Part shown: positions 24,548 to 33,623 of the stretch, in pieces | Numbering within the stretch: position 1 is the stretch's first letter | Layout of the letters: the number at the start of each line of letters is the position of its first letter | From: Rhodobacter sp. | GTDB taxonomy: Bacteria; Pseudomonadota; Alphaproteobacteria; Rhodobacterales; Rhodobacteraceae | Assembly (NCBI GenBank): GCA_030065095.1 | Contig: JASJDP010000013.1 | Coordinates: 1 to 64,000 of the forward strand | DNA: 64,000 bases | Direction of reading: 5' to 3' | Translations under genes and position numbers: made by a program | The notes under the pieces: generated by a model | What the model was told of the DNA's origin: nothing | What the model saw: only the letters and a program-made list of their open reading frames with translations | Database searches by the model: none

Positions 24548-26594
24548 GACGGGCCCCTTTCGAGTCCTGTTCGGCCAGGTCCTTGCGTTTCTCCTCGACC
24601 GATTTGATCGTTATACCCGATGCCGAAAGGTCGGCCTGCAGTGCGTCACGCAGGACGGCGGTATAGACATGGTCCGCCGCGCTGGCCCCTGACGCGAGAG
24701 CCTGCTCCACGGAATTGTCGAGAAAGGCCTGCGAAACGGGCTTGCGCGGACGCGCAGCGCGCTCCCTGTGCGCGAGCGTCAGCGTCAGGTCGAGGCGCGT
24801 GACGCGCTCCTTACCGAGTTGTCCCTTGACGCCCTTGATCGAGGGCTGCCCCTTGTCGAGAATATGGACGCTGCGTGTTTCGAGGCCGGCGTCCGATAGG
24901 GCGTCCTGCAATTCGGTCCAGACTTGGTCGTTGGTGTTGGAAAAGGCGAGGACGCCGCGCCCACCTCGACGCAGGACACGGGCCGATTCAGCAAGAGCCT
25001 CTGCCATGAGATCGCCATAGAGCTCGAGATCCTTGCCGCCCGCAACCCGTGACCGCTTGCGGTTGACCACGATTTCATTGGTCTGGTCGGTTTCTGCACC
25101 GAGCCAAGCGTCCCACAGAAGCGAACTGTCGGCATAGAAGATGTTTGAGCCGAACGGCGGATCCATGAAGACCATGTCGACCGCACCATCCGGAATGCAG
25201 CCGAGGTCGGTCGCCGAGGACTGGAACACCTGGGCTGTCGCTCCGCTCTCTTTGCGCGCCTCGTAGAACCGCAGGACATCGCGCGCCTTGCGGCGAAACA
25301 GGCTGAGCACGTTCCATTCATAGCGCAGAGACGACACGTACATCGTGCCCGTCATCACATTGGTCGGACGCTTGGCGTTCCACTGATAGCGCTTCGAAGC
25401 ACGATTCACACAGGCCGTGAAGGCGAAGAGTAGCGCCTCCCTGACTCTGCCGCTCGCCACCTGCACAATGGCATGCCTGAGGGCGGCGAGCGCGTGCAGG
25501 TTGCGTGTCGAATAGAAGCCGGCGGCGTCCGCAATGCCCATCACGCCATGGGCGAGGCGCCACATCTCGCGGTCCCGGCCGAAGGCGAGCGAAGGCGTCC
25601 AGTAGGGAATCGATGTCCTCTCGATCTCTTCGATGAGCGATATCTCCTGCGGGTTTGTCTGGTGCGCCGACATGCGCCGACCCTTTGCCGAGACATGCGT
25701 CCGCACCGGCCTCTCGCCGATCCAGGCAAGATTGCCCTTTTCGAACTGCGCCCCGCACGCGGGGCATATCGGGGCCTTGATGTCCCCGTTTTGTACGGCG
25801 TCCCAGTAAGCGATCTCTCTGGCGCATTCTGCGCAGGCAAAGATATCGCTCCAGACTGTATACTCGATCTGCTCATCTTCGCTTCCGACTGGAACGTAGA
25901 GCCACCGCATCGTCGTGGAAACCTCCTTCTCGACACGCGCGAGGACCCGGCGAAATTCTTCCGGGTCGCATGGGGCGGTGTAGTTGCGCGCGATATGCAC
26001 GGCCGCCGGCGAAAGATCGGAAAGAAGCGCATTGCGACCCAGGCCGAGCGCGGCGACACCGGTCATCCCCGACCCGCAGAAAGGATCGCTTACGAGGTCG
26101 CCTGGCTCGGTGAGGGCTTCGATGAAGGGGGCGATCGCCGCAGGCGGGACTTTCGTGTGATAGCTGTGCGCGCGGTAGATCGTGCTCGCCTTGCTGACCT
26201 CTATGACAGCGGGAATATCCGCTGTGGGGTCGGTTCGCGCTGCAGGCGCGGCCGCAGATCGGCCTCGCCTGCGAACCCGGGTTTCCGGCTGTGTCGGGTA
26301 TGCGATGGCGCGGTGTTCCGCCCTCTCGCGCAGCGCTGCAGTGACCGCAGGGGCATCGCTCTCGACCACGCCCTTCACATCCTTTGGAAACCTGCCTGCT
26401 TCAAGCAGCAACAGTTCCGAGGGGAGACCAAGTATCGAGCACATCTTTACGACCTGCTCCTCCGTCGGTGTCCTGCGGTTGTTCTCGACAAGGCTGAGAT
26501 AGCTCTTATCGACACCGATCCGTTCGGCGAGCGCGGCCTGGGAAAGACCGACCGCCTTGCGTCGTTGCTGAATGTGCGCTCCTGCGGATCCCAT
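24540..26594 (-). CDS. XRE-HTH fused to Zn-ribbon DNA methyltransferase
   Basis: A 684-residue protein, first gene of the operon. Residues 5-62 are a Cro/C1-type HTH (LSQAALAERIGVDKSYLSLV), followed by a linker, SAM motif I DPFCGSG at D170, a zinc ribbon (CAECARE ... CPACGAQ) and motif IV DPPFG at D478. The fusion suggests it methylates DNA and also represses its own operon, like controller proteins or self-regulating methyltransferases. AGGAG lies before ATG 26594, and a 7-7-7 palindrome lies 29 bp upstream. Confidence 0.88.
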   Translation of the reverse strand: MGSAGAHIQQRRKAVGLSQAALAERIGVDKSYLSLVENNRRTPTEEQVVKMCSILGLPSELLLLEAGRFPKDVKGVVESDAPAVTAALRERAEHRAIAYPTQPETRVRRRGRSAAAPAARTDPTADIPAVIEVSKASTIYRAHSYHTKVPPAAIAPFIEALTEPGDLVSDPFCGSGMTGVAALGLGRNALLSDLSPAAVHIARNYTAPCDPEEFRRVLARVEKEVSTTMRWLYVPVGSEDEQIEYTVWSDIFACAECAREIAYWDAVQNGDIKAPICPACGAQFEKGNLAWIGERPVRTHVSAKGRRMSAHQTNPQEISLIEEIERTSIPYWTPSLAFGRDREMWRLAHGVMGIADAAGFYSTRNLHALAALRHAIVQVASGRVREALLFAFTACVNRASKRYQWNAKRPTNVMTGTMYVSSLRYEWNVLSLFRRKARDVLRFYEARKESGATAQVFQSSATDLGCIPDGAVDMVFMDPPFGSNIFYADSSLLWDAWLGAETDQTNEIVVNRKRSRVAGGKDLELYGDLMAEALAESARVLRRGGRGVLAFSNTNDQVWTELQDALSDAGLETRSVHILDKGQPSIKGVKGQLGKERVTRLDLTLTLAHRERAARPRKPVSQAFLDNSVEQALASGASAADHVYTAVLRDALQADLSASGITIKSVEEKRKDLAEQDSKGARHG

Positions 26595-26622
26595 ACCTGT
26601 CTCCTGGAGAACAAAATGCGCA

Positions 26623-26643
26623 CGTTGACAAGATTAGTCAACG
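26623..26643. promoter_or_regulatory. Palindromic operator before the XRE-methyltransferase
   Basis: CGTTGAC-AAGATTA-GTCAACG, perfect 7-bp arms, 29 bp upstream of the operon's first ATG. It overlaps a TTGACT-like -35 element on the minus strand. It is a likely binding site for the HTH domain of the first gene. Confidence 0.6.
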
Positions 26644-27666
26644 CTACATCGGCCCATCGTCGAAGTTTCACACGGTCATTTGAGCCAGCTTGGCGCGCGG
26701 TTGATTCGAGCGCGAGGCGCCTACGACAGAAGCCCCACACGCACTGCTCCGAAGTTGCCGATGCCTCTCCAAGCTGCGCACGCCATCTTTTCACGTTGCG
26801 CCCCACCAACCTGATGTCTTTTTGATCTGGCTTGCAAGCGTAGCCGATTGCAAGCTGTCGCCAACCAAGGCAGCCAGTGAGCGTCAATTCAATCCGATTA
26901 GAAGCCTCGTCGCACGGCGCGCGCAGATTGCGCACGTTGCCTGGACGCGAAATCGAGGCGTGGCTCGAAGAGGCGGCCGTGGTCTAGGTGATGCTTAATC
27001 CCGGTGGCAGCCTTTGGTTTGATCGTCTTGGCGAAGGGCTTGCCACATGCTCCAAAAGCGCAAGGTTGACATTAAGAACATCGCGCAACGTCTGCTCGTT
27101 AAGGCCGGCCAACCCCAGCCAACCGCGGGCGCTTTCGAACATCTGTCAGCAAGCATCGCTGTGATGGAGGGGGTTTACTAGGCTTAAGCACGCCATGACC
27201 GGGGTACCTAGACAACGGGCTACTAAGGCTATCTTGCGTGTAGCTTGCTTGTGTCCGTATCTGTAAACGGACTGGCCGCTTCCGGTTCCGAACCGGCCAT
27301 CCGTCCAGGCCGCAGCGAACTTCCGTTTTCCTGAAGGTTTTTCGATGCGGGCCGAGGTGCAACTTTGCCGAGGGCGCCGACGGCGGCCCGCGTTGACAAA
27401 CCTCGGAAGGAGGAAGCCGCGGTGGCTGGGATCATGCTATGGGGAAAGAGTGCAGACGGATGAGGCTGACGCTGGCACAGACGCGCGGCCGACAGTGTTT
27501 GATGCGCCAGCTGCAGTCATCTTCTGCCGCCTTGGTCGCGAGTATTCGCCGATTGAGCCCGCATGCTGTGAGTCACGGCTTTCATTTTGAATCATGACCG
27601 CAAGTGGTTTTGACCGATCAGCCAAAGACGACCGGCACATGTGGAGATTTGTGGGCATCCAGTGCG
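26644..27666. other. Long gene-free stretch
   Basis: No convincing gene. Frames are short and codon use is not coding-like. It lies between the operon promoter and the IS91-type transposase stop, and probably holds the far end of that element and decayed DNA. Confidence 0.45.
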
Positions 27667-28866
27667 TCATGCGGCTTGCTCCCGAGGTGGCGCGCGCGAC
27701 ATCGGAATCTGACCGCGCCGAAAGATTTCGATGATACGCATAGGGCCGCCGCAACGGGGGCATGGCTCGCGCAATGTGAGAGGGGTGATCTCGGGCTCCG
27801 GCGCTGCTTCAGCGGTATGCTCCGTACGCTGGACGCCAAGCAGGACTCGCATCTTCTTGATGTTCGTTTTGCGTGCTGAGCTGGCCAGCAGGCCATAGTG
27901 GCGGATGCGGTGGAATCCGTCGGGCAGAACGTGGATCAGGAAACGGCGGATGAACTCGGGTGTGGCCAAGCGCATGACCTTTTGGCGGTCACCATGTTTG
28001 ATCCGGTAATCCTTCCAGCGGAAAGCCACGGTATCGGCATCGGCACTGACCAGTCGATGGTTCGAGATTGCGACCCGGTGGGTGTAGCGGCTCAGATAGG
28101 CCAGTATGGCCTCAGGCCCACCGAACGGAGGTTTGGCATAGACCACCCATTCGGTTTTGCGGAGCGGGGCGAGCCACTTGGCGAATATATTCGCTTGGGC
28201 CAAGCACTCGAGACCGCCAAAGAAGGTGAGCTGGCCTGCTCGGCGCAATTCCATCAGCCCTTCCAGGAACAGGCGGCGGAACAGCCGCGCCAGCACCCGC
28301 ACATGCAGGAAGAACCCCGGCTTGCAAGCGACCCACCTTGTGCCGTCGGGTGACAAGCCACCGCCCGGGACGATCATGTGGATGTGGGGATGATGGGTTA
28401 GCGCTGAACCCCAGGTGTGCAGCACGCTGGTCATGCCGACCGTCGCGCCGAGGCGCTTGGGATCGGCGGCGATGGTCATCACTGTTTCGGCAGATGCACG
28501 GAACAACAGGCCATAGACCGCCTTTGGGTTCCAATACGCGATGCGGGCGATCTCTGCGGGCATCGTGAAGACGACGTGGAAGTATTCGACCGGCAGCAGA
28601 TCTTCGGCGCGCGCCGCCATCCAATCCCGCGCGGCGGGGCCCTGGCACTTGGGACAGTGCCGGTTCTTGCAACTGTTGTAAGCGATGTGGTGGTGATCGC
28701 ATTTGGTGCACGCGGCCACATGCCCGCCGAGCACCTCGGTCCGACAGGCTTCAATGGCCGACATCGCTTTGAGCTGGTTCAGGCTGACCTGCCCGGCATT
28801 GGCCCGGCGATACGCAGGACCATAGTTCCGAAAGATATCTGCAATCTCCAGCCGTGGGCGGGGCAA
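27667..28866 (-). CDS. IS91-family transposase
   Basis: A 399-residue protein. N-terminal zinc-binding domain (CTKCDHHHIAYNSCKNRHCP, then KC). The HUH nuclease core has histidine pair HPHIHMIVPGGG and the conserved YLSRYTHRVAISNHRL block carrying the catalytic tyrosine. A C-terminal CPRCGG motif follows. It nicks and joins single strands for rolling-circle transposition. The first in-frame start after the recombinase stop is TTG 28866. Full-length for the family. Confidence 0.9.
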   Translation of the reverse strand: MPRPRLEIADIFRNYGPAYRRANAGQVSLNQLKAMSAIEACRTEVLGGHVAACTKCDHHHIAYNSCKNRHCPKCQGPAARDWMAARAEDLLPVEYFHVVFTMPAEIARIAYWNPKAVYGLLFRASAETVMTIAADPKRLGATVGMTSVLHTWGSALTHHPHIHMIVPGGGLSPDGTRWVACKPGFFLHVRVLARLFRRLFLEGLMELRRAGQLTFFGGLECLAQANIFAKWLAPLRKTEWVVYAKPPFGGPEAILAYLSRYTHRVAISNHRLVSADADTVAFRWKDYRIKHGDRQKVMRLATPEFIRRFLIHVLPDGFHRIRHYGLLASSARKTNIKKMRVLLGVQRTEHTAEAAPEPEITPLTLREPCPRCGGPMRIIEIFRRGQIPMSRAPPREQAA

Positions 28867-28878
28867 TCGCCCGAACCG

Positions 28879-29766
28879 CTACTCCAATCCCCACCTCACG
28901 GTGTGATCCTGCAGCTTCTCCAACATCTCATACGGGCTGACGGTGCCGCGAATGGTTTTGGTTGCGACATGGGTGTAGCGCGCCGTCGTGCTGAGCTTGG
29001 AATGACCTAGAAGCACCTGGATCACGCGCACGTCTGTTCCGGCTTCGAGGAGATGCGTTGCAAAGCTATGACGCAAGGTGTGTAGGGTCGCGGGTTTGTT
29101 GATCCCAGCCATGTGCTTGGCAGACGTGAACGCCCGGTTCAACTGGCGCGGTGACAGAGCCATGATCTTGGGTTTGCCCGGAAACAGCCATCCCTCAGGC
29201 CGCGCTTCGCGCCAATAATCGCGGAGCAGATCAAGCAGGGCAGGTGACAACATGGCCTTGCGGTCTTTGTCGTTCTTGCCCTCGTCAACATGGATCAGCA
29301 TCCGGTCACTGTCGATGTCCGAGACCTTGAGGTTACAGACCTCGGATGCGCGCAATCCCGCCCCGTAGCTGATGCCCAAGGCGGCGCGATACTTCAGGCC
29401 TGGCCCTGGAACTGCCGCCAGCAGGTCGCCGACCTCTTCCACGCTCAGGACGACCGGCAACTTCTTTGGCTTGCGCCGGAATTGCATGTATCGCTTCATC
29501 TCTTCGCGCGCGCAGGTCACGCCGAAGAAGAACCGCAGCGACACGATCCTTGCGTTAAACACACCGGTCGAGACATCGGTATCGGTCATATGAAGCTGAT
29601 ACGCGCGCAACTCGTCCGGGGTTGCAGTATCAGGTGAGCGTCCGATGAACTCAGCAAAATATCTGACCGCTCTGATATGGCCTTGCTGGGTCTTCGGGGA
29701 CATACCGCGAATGCGCATGTCTTCGATCATCCGCTCACGCAGCGGGGTCGTCTTCTTCTCCTTCAT
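28879..29766 (-). CDS. Tyrosine recombinase/integrase of the IS91 element
   Basis: A 295-residue XerC/D-like recombinase. SAM-like N-terminal core-binding domain at about 10-95 and catalytic domain with R in YGAGLRASEVCNLK, HTLRHSFATHLLE and HSKLSTTARYTH, giving the R-H-R-H-Y set. It is paired with the IS91 transposase downstream. It probably assists resolution or integration of the element. Start ATG 29766, with GGAGGC upstream. Confidence 0.9.
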   Translation of the reverse strand: MKEKKTTPLRERMIEDMRIRGMSPKTQQGHIRAVRYFAEFIGRSPDTATPDELRAYQLHMTDTDVSTGVFNARIVSLRFFFGVTCAREEMKRYMQFRRKPKKLPVVLSVEEVGDLLAAVPGPGLKYRAALGISYGAGLRASEVCNLKVSDIDSDRMLIHVDEGKNDKDRKAMLSPALLDLLRDYWREARPEGWLFPGKPKIMALSPRQLNRAFTSAKHMAGINKPATLHTLRHSFATHLLEAGTDVRVIQVLLGHSKLSTTARYTHVATKTIRGTVSPYEMLEKLQDHTVRWGLE

Positions 29767-29906
29767 GGGAGCCTCCTGTCATCGGATTGAGAAACCTCAA
29801 TCGTCAGACAGGACAGCAAGATCGCAAAATATGCCCGGTCAGGTTGGCTCAAAGCCCCAGCTACAAGCGCCATTGCCGCGAAAGCGGCTTCGTCCGTCCG
29901 CCAATG

Positions 29907-31484
29907 GTGTTGAAAAACTCTTTGTTGCAGCGCGGCAAGTCGTTTGATTCACTCGATTTATCGAGAATGAGAGGATCGGGCGATGATGGTCACCCAGACA
30001 GTCGAGACGCAACTGTTCTACGAGTTCGATCTGGAGGCCCACGTGCCTCCGAGACACATTCTGAGAGAGATCGACCGCTTCCTCGACATGGGTGGGATGC
30101 GGGAGCAGCTGAGGCCGTTCTACAGCCACACCGGCAGACCGTCGGTTGACCCTGAGCTGATCGTTCGGATGTTGGTCATTGGCTACGTGATGGGCATCCG
30201 TTCCGAGCGCCGGCTTTGCCAGGAGGTGCACCTCAATCTGGCGTATCGGTGGTTTTGCCGGCTTGGCCTGGACGACAAGGTGCCCGACCACTCGTCCTTC
30301 TCGCGATACCGGCATGGTAAGTTCCGCGAGAGTGATCTCCTGCGACGGATATTCGAGGCGACGGTGGAGCGATGCCTGGAAGAGGATCTGGTCTCGGGTG
30401 AGGGCTTCGCGGTCGACGCCAGCTTGATCCCGGCCGATGCCAACAAGACCCGCTCGATCGCCGCGAGGGATTGGAGCCCTGAGGTTGCTCGCAAGGCCGG
30501 CAACCGCGCCGCGCGAGAGTATCTCGAAACGCTGGACGACGCGGCGTTCGGGGCGGCATCACCGTCTCATCCGAAGTTCATCGCCAAGTCCGACCCTGCT
30601 GCTCAATGGACCCGTGCCGATGAGAGCCGCCCTTACTTCGCCTATGCCAACAGCTACCTGATCGACACGAAAAACTCTGTGATCGTGGACGTTGAAGCGA
30701 CGCGAGCCATTCGGCAGGCGGAGGTCGGCGCCTCGCAGACCATGCTGGATCGCACCGAACAACGGTTTGGGATCAGACCGGATTGGCTGGCGGCCGATAC
30801 TGGCTACGGTTCTGCTGCGAACCTTGCCTGGCTGGTCAAGAAACGCAGCATCATTCCCTTCATCCCAGTGCTTGACAAATCCAACCGCAACGATGGCACC
30901 TAGTCTCGCGCCGACTTCGAATGGGACGAAGACAACGACCAATACATCTGCCCAGAGGGCCACGCTCTGAAGCAGTTCAGACGCAACTACTCCGACCCAA
31001 ACCTGGGCAAGAACATCAAAAGCACCAAGCTATACCGCGCGCTCAAATCCGATTGTCAGCCCTGCCCCTCGAAACACCGGTGCTGCCCGAAGGCGGACGC
31101 CCGCAAGATCAGCCGCGACGAACACGAGGATGCCCGCGACTTCGCGCGGTCCAGCCGCAAGTCGAAAGCCTACGAAGTGTCCCGCGACAAACGGAAGAAG
31201 GTGGAGATGCTGTTTGCCCATCTCAAGCGCATCCTGAACCTGACCAGACTGCGATTGCGAGGACCGAACGGAGCCCAGGACGAGTTCCTCCTCGCCGCCA
31301 TCGCACAGAACCTCAGAAAGCTAGCAAAGCTCCGACCAAAGACCGCCCCGATGGAGGCCGCGGCATGATCTGAACCGCCAAATCACCCCACGTGGCCGTC
31401 GATCGGACAAGCGTCCGGGGCAACCAACGTGCATCCACGCCCCGACGCAAAATCTGCCGCCAATCGTGGCGAGTTTTTCAACAC
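29907..31484 (+). mobile_element. IS1182-like insertion sequence
   Basis: Perfect 14-bp terminal inverted repeats: GTGTTGAAAAACTC at 29907-29920 and its complement at 31471-31484, giving a 1,578-bp element around one transposase frame. The flanks share only AAT, so no clear target duplication is seen. The transposase has an internal stop. Confidence 0.85.
29983..31368 (+). pseudogene. IS1182-type transposase with nonsense codon
   Basis: Full-length frame of 461 codons interrupted by TAG at 30901-30903 (codon 307), between DGT and SRADFEWDED. N-terminal DUF772-like part (GRPSVDPELIVRMLVIGYVM) and DDE core (GFAVDASLIPADANK, then DWLAADTGYG) precede the stop; the C-terminal zinc-motif and KKVEMLFAHLKRI part with the catalytic glutamate region follow. 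A single C-to-A change from TCG would explain it. It is probably inactive unless the stop is read through. Confidence 0.85.
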
Positions 31485-31955
31485 AATCCGCCGTCCTTGC
31501 CGGTCCTACCGTTTTCAAAATGGCCAGTCAGCCACGGTCCGATTCCCGCGTTCCGGACGGCAGGCTTGTCCCCAGCACAGTGCTCGTGATCCTTTAAAGA
31601 CCGTTTAAACGGGTGTTTAAAAACCTCCGACTCACCGGATTCTTAACCACCTCGGCCGCTTCCAACCCCTCCAGCCCAGGCCTTTGCCCGTGCCCCAACA
31701 GCGCATTTTGTGCTAAAAACCGTTTTGCTGCAAAATCGCCTGTCAAATTCTGCAAAAATCCCTGTCACGCAACACCCTGTCACGCAACACGCAACAACCG
31801 GTCACACAACATTGGTTGTCAAATCCTGAAAAAATCCCGTCTCTGTTGCAAAGAGGACTCTAAATAGGGTGGTCAGATTTCCCCCCTACCCAACGTCTCG
31901 CGGCTCTCCTATAGTGCCTGTATAAAGGCTACGGACAGGGACCAAGGGAGAGGCC
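31485..31955. other. Gene-free, AT-richer leader upstream of nrdR
   Basis: No gene. It contains short tandem and dispersed repeats (listed separately) and presumably the nrdR promoter, which I could not pin down. It forms the right boundary between island and host core. Confidence 0.55.
31741..31838. repeat. Repeat cluster upstream of nrdR
   Basis: A 15-bp unit CCTGTCACGCAACAC occurs twice in perfect tandem (31761-31775 and 31776-31790). A 22-bp unit starting TGTCAAAT and ending AAAAATCCC is repeated at 31741-31762 and 31817-31838 with two mismatches. Purpose unknown; candidates are regulator sites or an integration hot spot. Confidence 0.65.
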
Positions 31956-32423
31956 ATGCGCTGCCCGTTTTGCGGAAATATCGACACCCAGGTGAAGGAC
32001 TCGCGACCCGCCGAGGATCACGTTGCAATCCGCAGACGGCGATTTTGCCCGGCCTGCGGCGGGCGCTTCACGACCTATGAGCGGGTGCAATTGCGCGATC
32101 TGGTGGTGATCAAGTCGAACGGCCGGCGCGAAGACTTCGACCGCGACAAGCTGGAACGTTCGATCCGCATCTCGATGCAGAAACGGCCCGTCGAGCCCGA
32201 GCGCATCGACCAGATGATATCGGGCATCGTGCGGCGGCTCGAAAGCATGGGCGAGACGGACATCCCGTCGAAAACGATCGGCGAGATCGTGATGGAAAGC
32301 CTCGCCCGGATCGATACGGTTGCCTATGTCCGGTTCGCCAGCGTCTACAAGAATTTCCAGGCAGCCGACGACTTCGAAGAGTTTGTCTCGGAACTGCGCC
32401 CGCAGACCCAGCCCGAAGAGTGA
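31956..32423 (+). CDS. nrdR: Transcriptional repressor NrdR
   Basis: A 155-residue protein of the normal length. N-terminal zinc ribbon with MRCPFCG and [15 protein letters not shown] cysteine pairs, then an ATP-cone domain (about 49-139, [20 protein letters not shown]). NrdR senses (d)ATP and represses ribonucleotide reductase genes. A GGGAGAGGCC ribosome site precedes the ATG. The stop overlaps the ribD GTG by 4 bp, a frequent operon in alphaproteobacteria. Confidence 0.97.
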   Translation: MRCPFCGNIDTQVKDSRPAEDHVAIRRRRFCPACGGRFTTYERVQLRDLVVIKSNGRREDFDRDKLERSIRISMQKRPVEPERIDQMISGIVRRLESMGETDIPSKTIGEIVMESLARIDTVAYVRFASVYKNFQAADDFEEFVSELRPQTQPEE

Positions 32424-33517
32424 CACCCGACGACAGCCGCCAGATGACCCATGCTCTGGCACTGGCGGCACGGGGGCTGGGCACCGTGTGGCCAAACCCC
32501 GCGGTCGGCTGCGTGATCGTGAAGGACGGCGTGGTGATCGGGCGGGGATGGACCCAGCCGGGCGGGCGCCCGCATGCCGAGACGATGGCGCTCGCCGCGG
32601 CCGGCGATGCCGCGAAGGGTGCATCGGCCTACGTCACGCTGGAGCCTTGCGCGCACCATGGACAGACACCGCCTTGTGCCGACGCGTTGGCCGCCGCCAG
32701 CGTGGCGCGGGTGGTCGTGGCCATTCGCGATCCCGACCCCCGGGTGAACGGCGGTGGGATCGAACGGCTGCGGGCGGCCGGGATGGCGGTCGAGACCGGT
32801 GTTTGCGCGGTCGCGGCAGCACGGCTTCAGAAGGGTTTTTTGACCCGGGTCGGCGAGGGTCGGCCAATGGTAACGTTGAAGCTCGCCAACAGTTTCGACG
32901 GACGGATTGCCACCGCGACCGGGGAAAGCCGGTGGATTACCGGGCCCGGGGCCCGGCGGGCGGCCCATGCGATGCGGGCGCGCCACGATGCGGTTCTGGT
33001 CGGGGGCGGAACCGCACGGGCCGACGATCCGGCGCTGACGGTGCGGGAACTGGGCGTTGCGAAACAGCCGGTCCGGGTGGTCTGGTCACGGCGGCTGGAT
33101 CTGCCCTTGAACGGCAAGCTGGCACAGAGCGCGCAGGAGGTGCCGGTCTGGCTGTGCCACGGGCGGGATGCGGCCGCCGGGCTGAAGGACGCCTGGGCCG
33201 GACTGGGGGCGCGGCTGATCGAGGTTCCGACCGGGGCGGCCGGTCAAATCGATCCCGTTGCGGCTCTGCAGGCCTTGGGGGATGCTGGACTTACGCGGGT
33301 ATTCTGCGAGGGCGGCGGCGCAGTGGCGGCGTCGCTTCTGGGGGCCGGGCTGGTGGATGAAATCATCGGTTTCACGGCCGGGCTGGCGCTGGGGGCCGAA
33401 GGGCGGCCGAGTTTGGGGGCGTTGGGGCTCGGCAAGCTTGCCGAGGCGCCGAGGTTCCGGCTGATCGAAACCCGGGAGGTTGACGGCGACGTTCTGCACC
33501 GGTGGGAGCGGGCCTGA
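32420..33517 (+). CDS. ribD: RibD, pyrimidine deaminase/reductase
   Basis: A 365-residue bifunctional enzyme for the second and third steps of riboflavin synthesis. Deaminase domain (about 8-150) with the zinc set HAETMAL and [11 protein letters not shown]; reductase domain (about 155-360) with [12 protein letters not shown] and NADPH-binding segments ([22 protein letters not shown]). GTG start in a GTGA overlap with nrdR. The downstream pathway genes ribE, ribBA and ribH resume 5 kb away after a reverse-strand capsule block. Confidence 0.95.
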   Translation: MTPDDSRQMTHALALAARGLGTVWPNPAVGCVIVKDGVVIGRGWTQPGGRPHAETMALAAAGDAAKGASAYVTLEPCAHHGQTPPCADALAAASVARVVVAIRDPDPRVNGGGIERLRAAGMAVETGVCAVAAARLQKGFLTRVGEGRPMVTLKLANSFDGRIATATGESRWITGPGARRAAHAMRARHDAVLVGGGTARADDPALTVRELGVAKQPVRVVWSRRLDLPLNGKLAQSAQEVPVWLCHGRDAAAGLKDAWAGLGARLIEVPTGAAGQIDPVAALQALGDAGLTRVFCEGGGAVAASLLGAGLVDEIIGFTAGLALGAEGRPSLGALGLGKLAEAPRFRLIETREVDGDVLHRWERA

Positions 33518-33623
33518 GGCCCGCTGCCTCTCTGCACCGTCAGATTCGCAGCCCCACGATATTTTGCCGGATGGCGCCGGCAATTGCGGCGCCGCGCCTG
33601 CCGCACGCGCAGGATACCGGCCG

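Larger units (their letters stand above)
17184..26594 (-). other. Candidate anti-phage operon: two methyltransferases, HTH protein, PLD-helicase, SMC-like ATPase, two small genes
   Basis: Seven minus-strand genes are packed with overlaps or gaps of 12 bp or less, apart from an 81-bp gap (22706-22786) holding a palindrome. DNA modification enzymes combined with a nuclease-helicase and a DndD/Rad50-like ATPase, beside phage and IS genes, is the make-up of restriction-like defence systems. I cannot match this set to Dnd, Ssp, BREX, DISARM, Druantia or a classical R-M type: dndB/C/E, pglZ, brxC, drmB and hsdS are absent. Confidence 0.6.
27667..29766 (-). mobile_element. IS91-family element (recombinase + transposase)
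   Basis: A tyrosine recombinase gene is followed 12 bp later by an IS91-type HUH transposase gene, a pairing common in proteobacterial IS91 relatives. Such elements move by rolling-circle replication and can carry flanking DNA. Termini were not identified, so the span given is the coding part only. Confidence 0.75.

Noticed and set aside
17184-26594. Identity with a Dnd/Ssp phosphorothioate system
   Set aside because: Only a DndD-like ATPase is present. No DndC/SspD PAPS-reductase-like, DndB or DndE homologue is visible.
17184-26594. Identity with DISARM or BREX
   Set aside because: No DUF1998, PglZ, BrxC or Lon-like protein was seen, and the helicase carries an N-terminal PLD domain.
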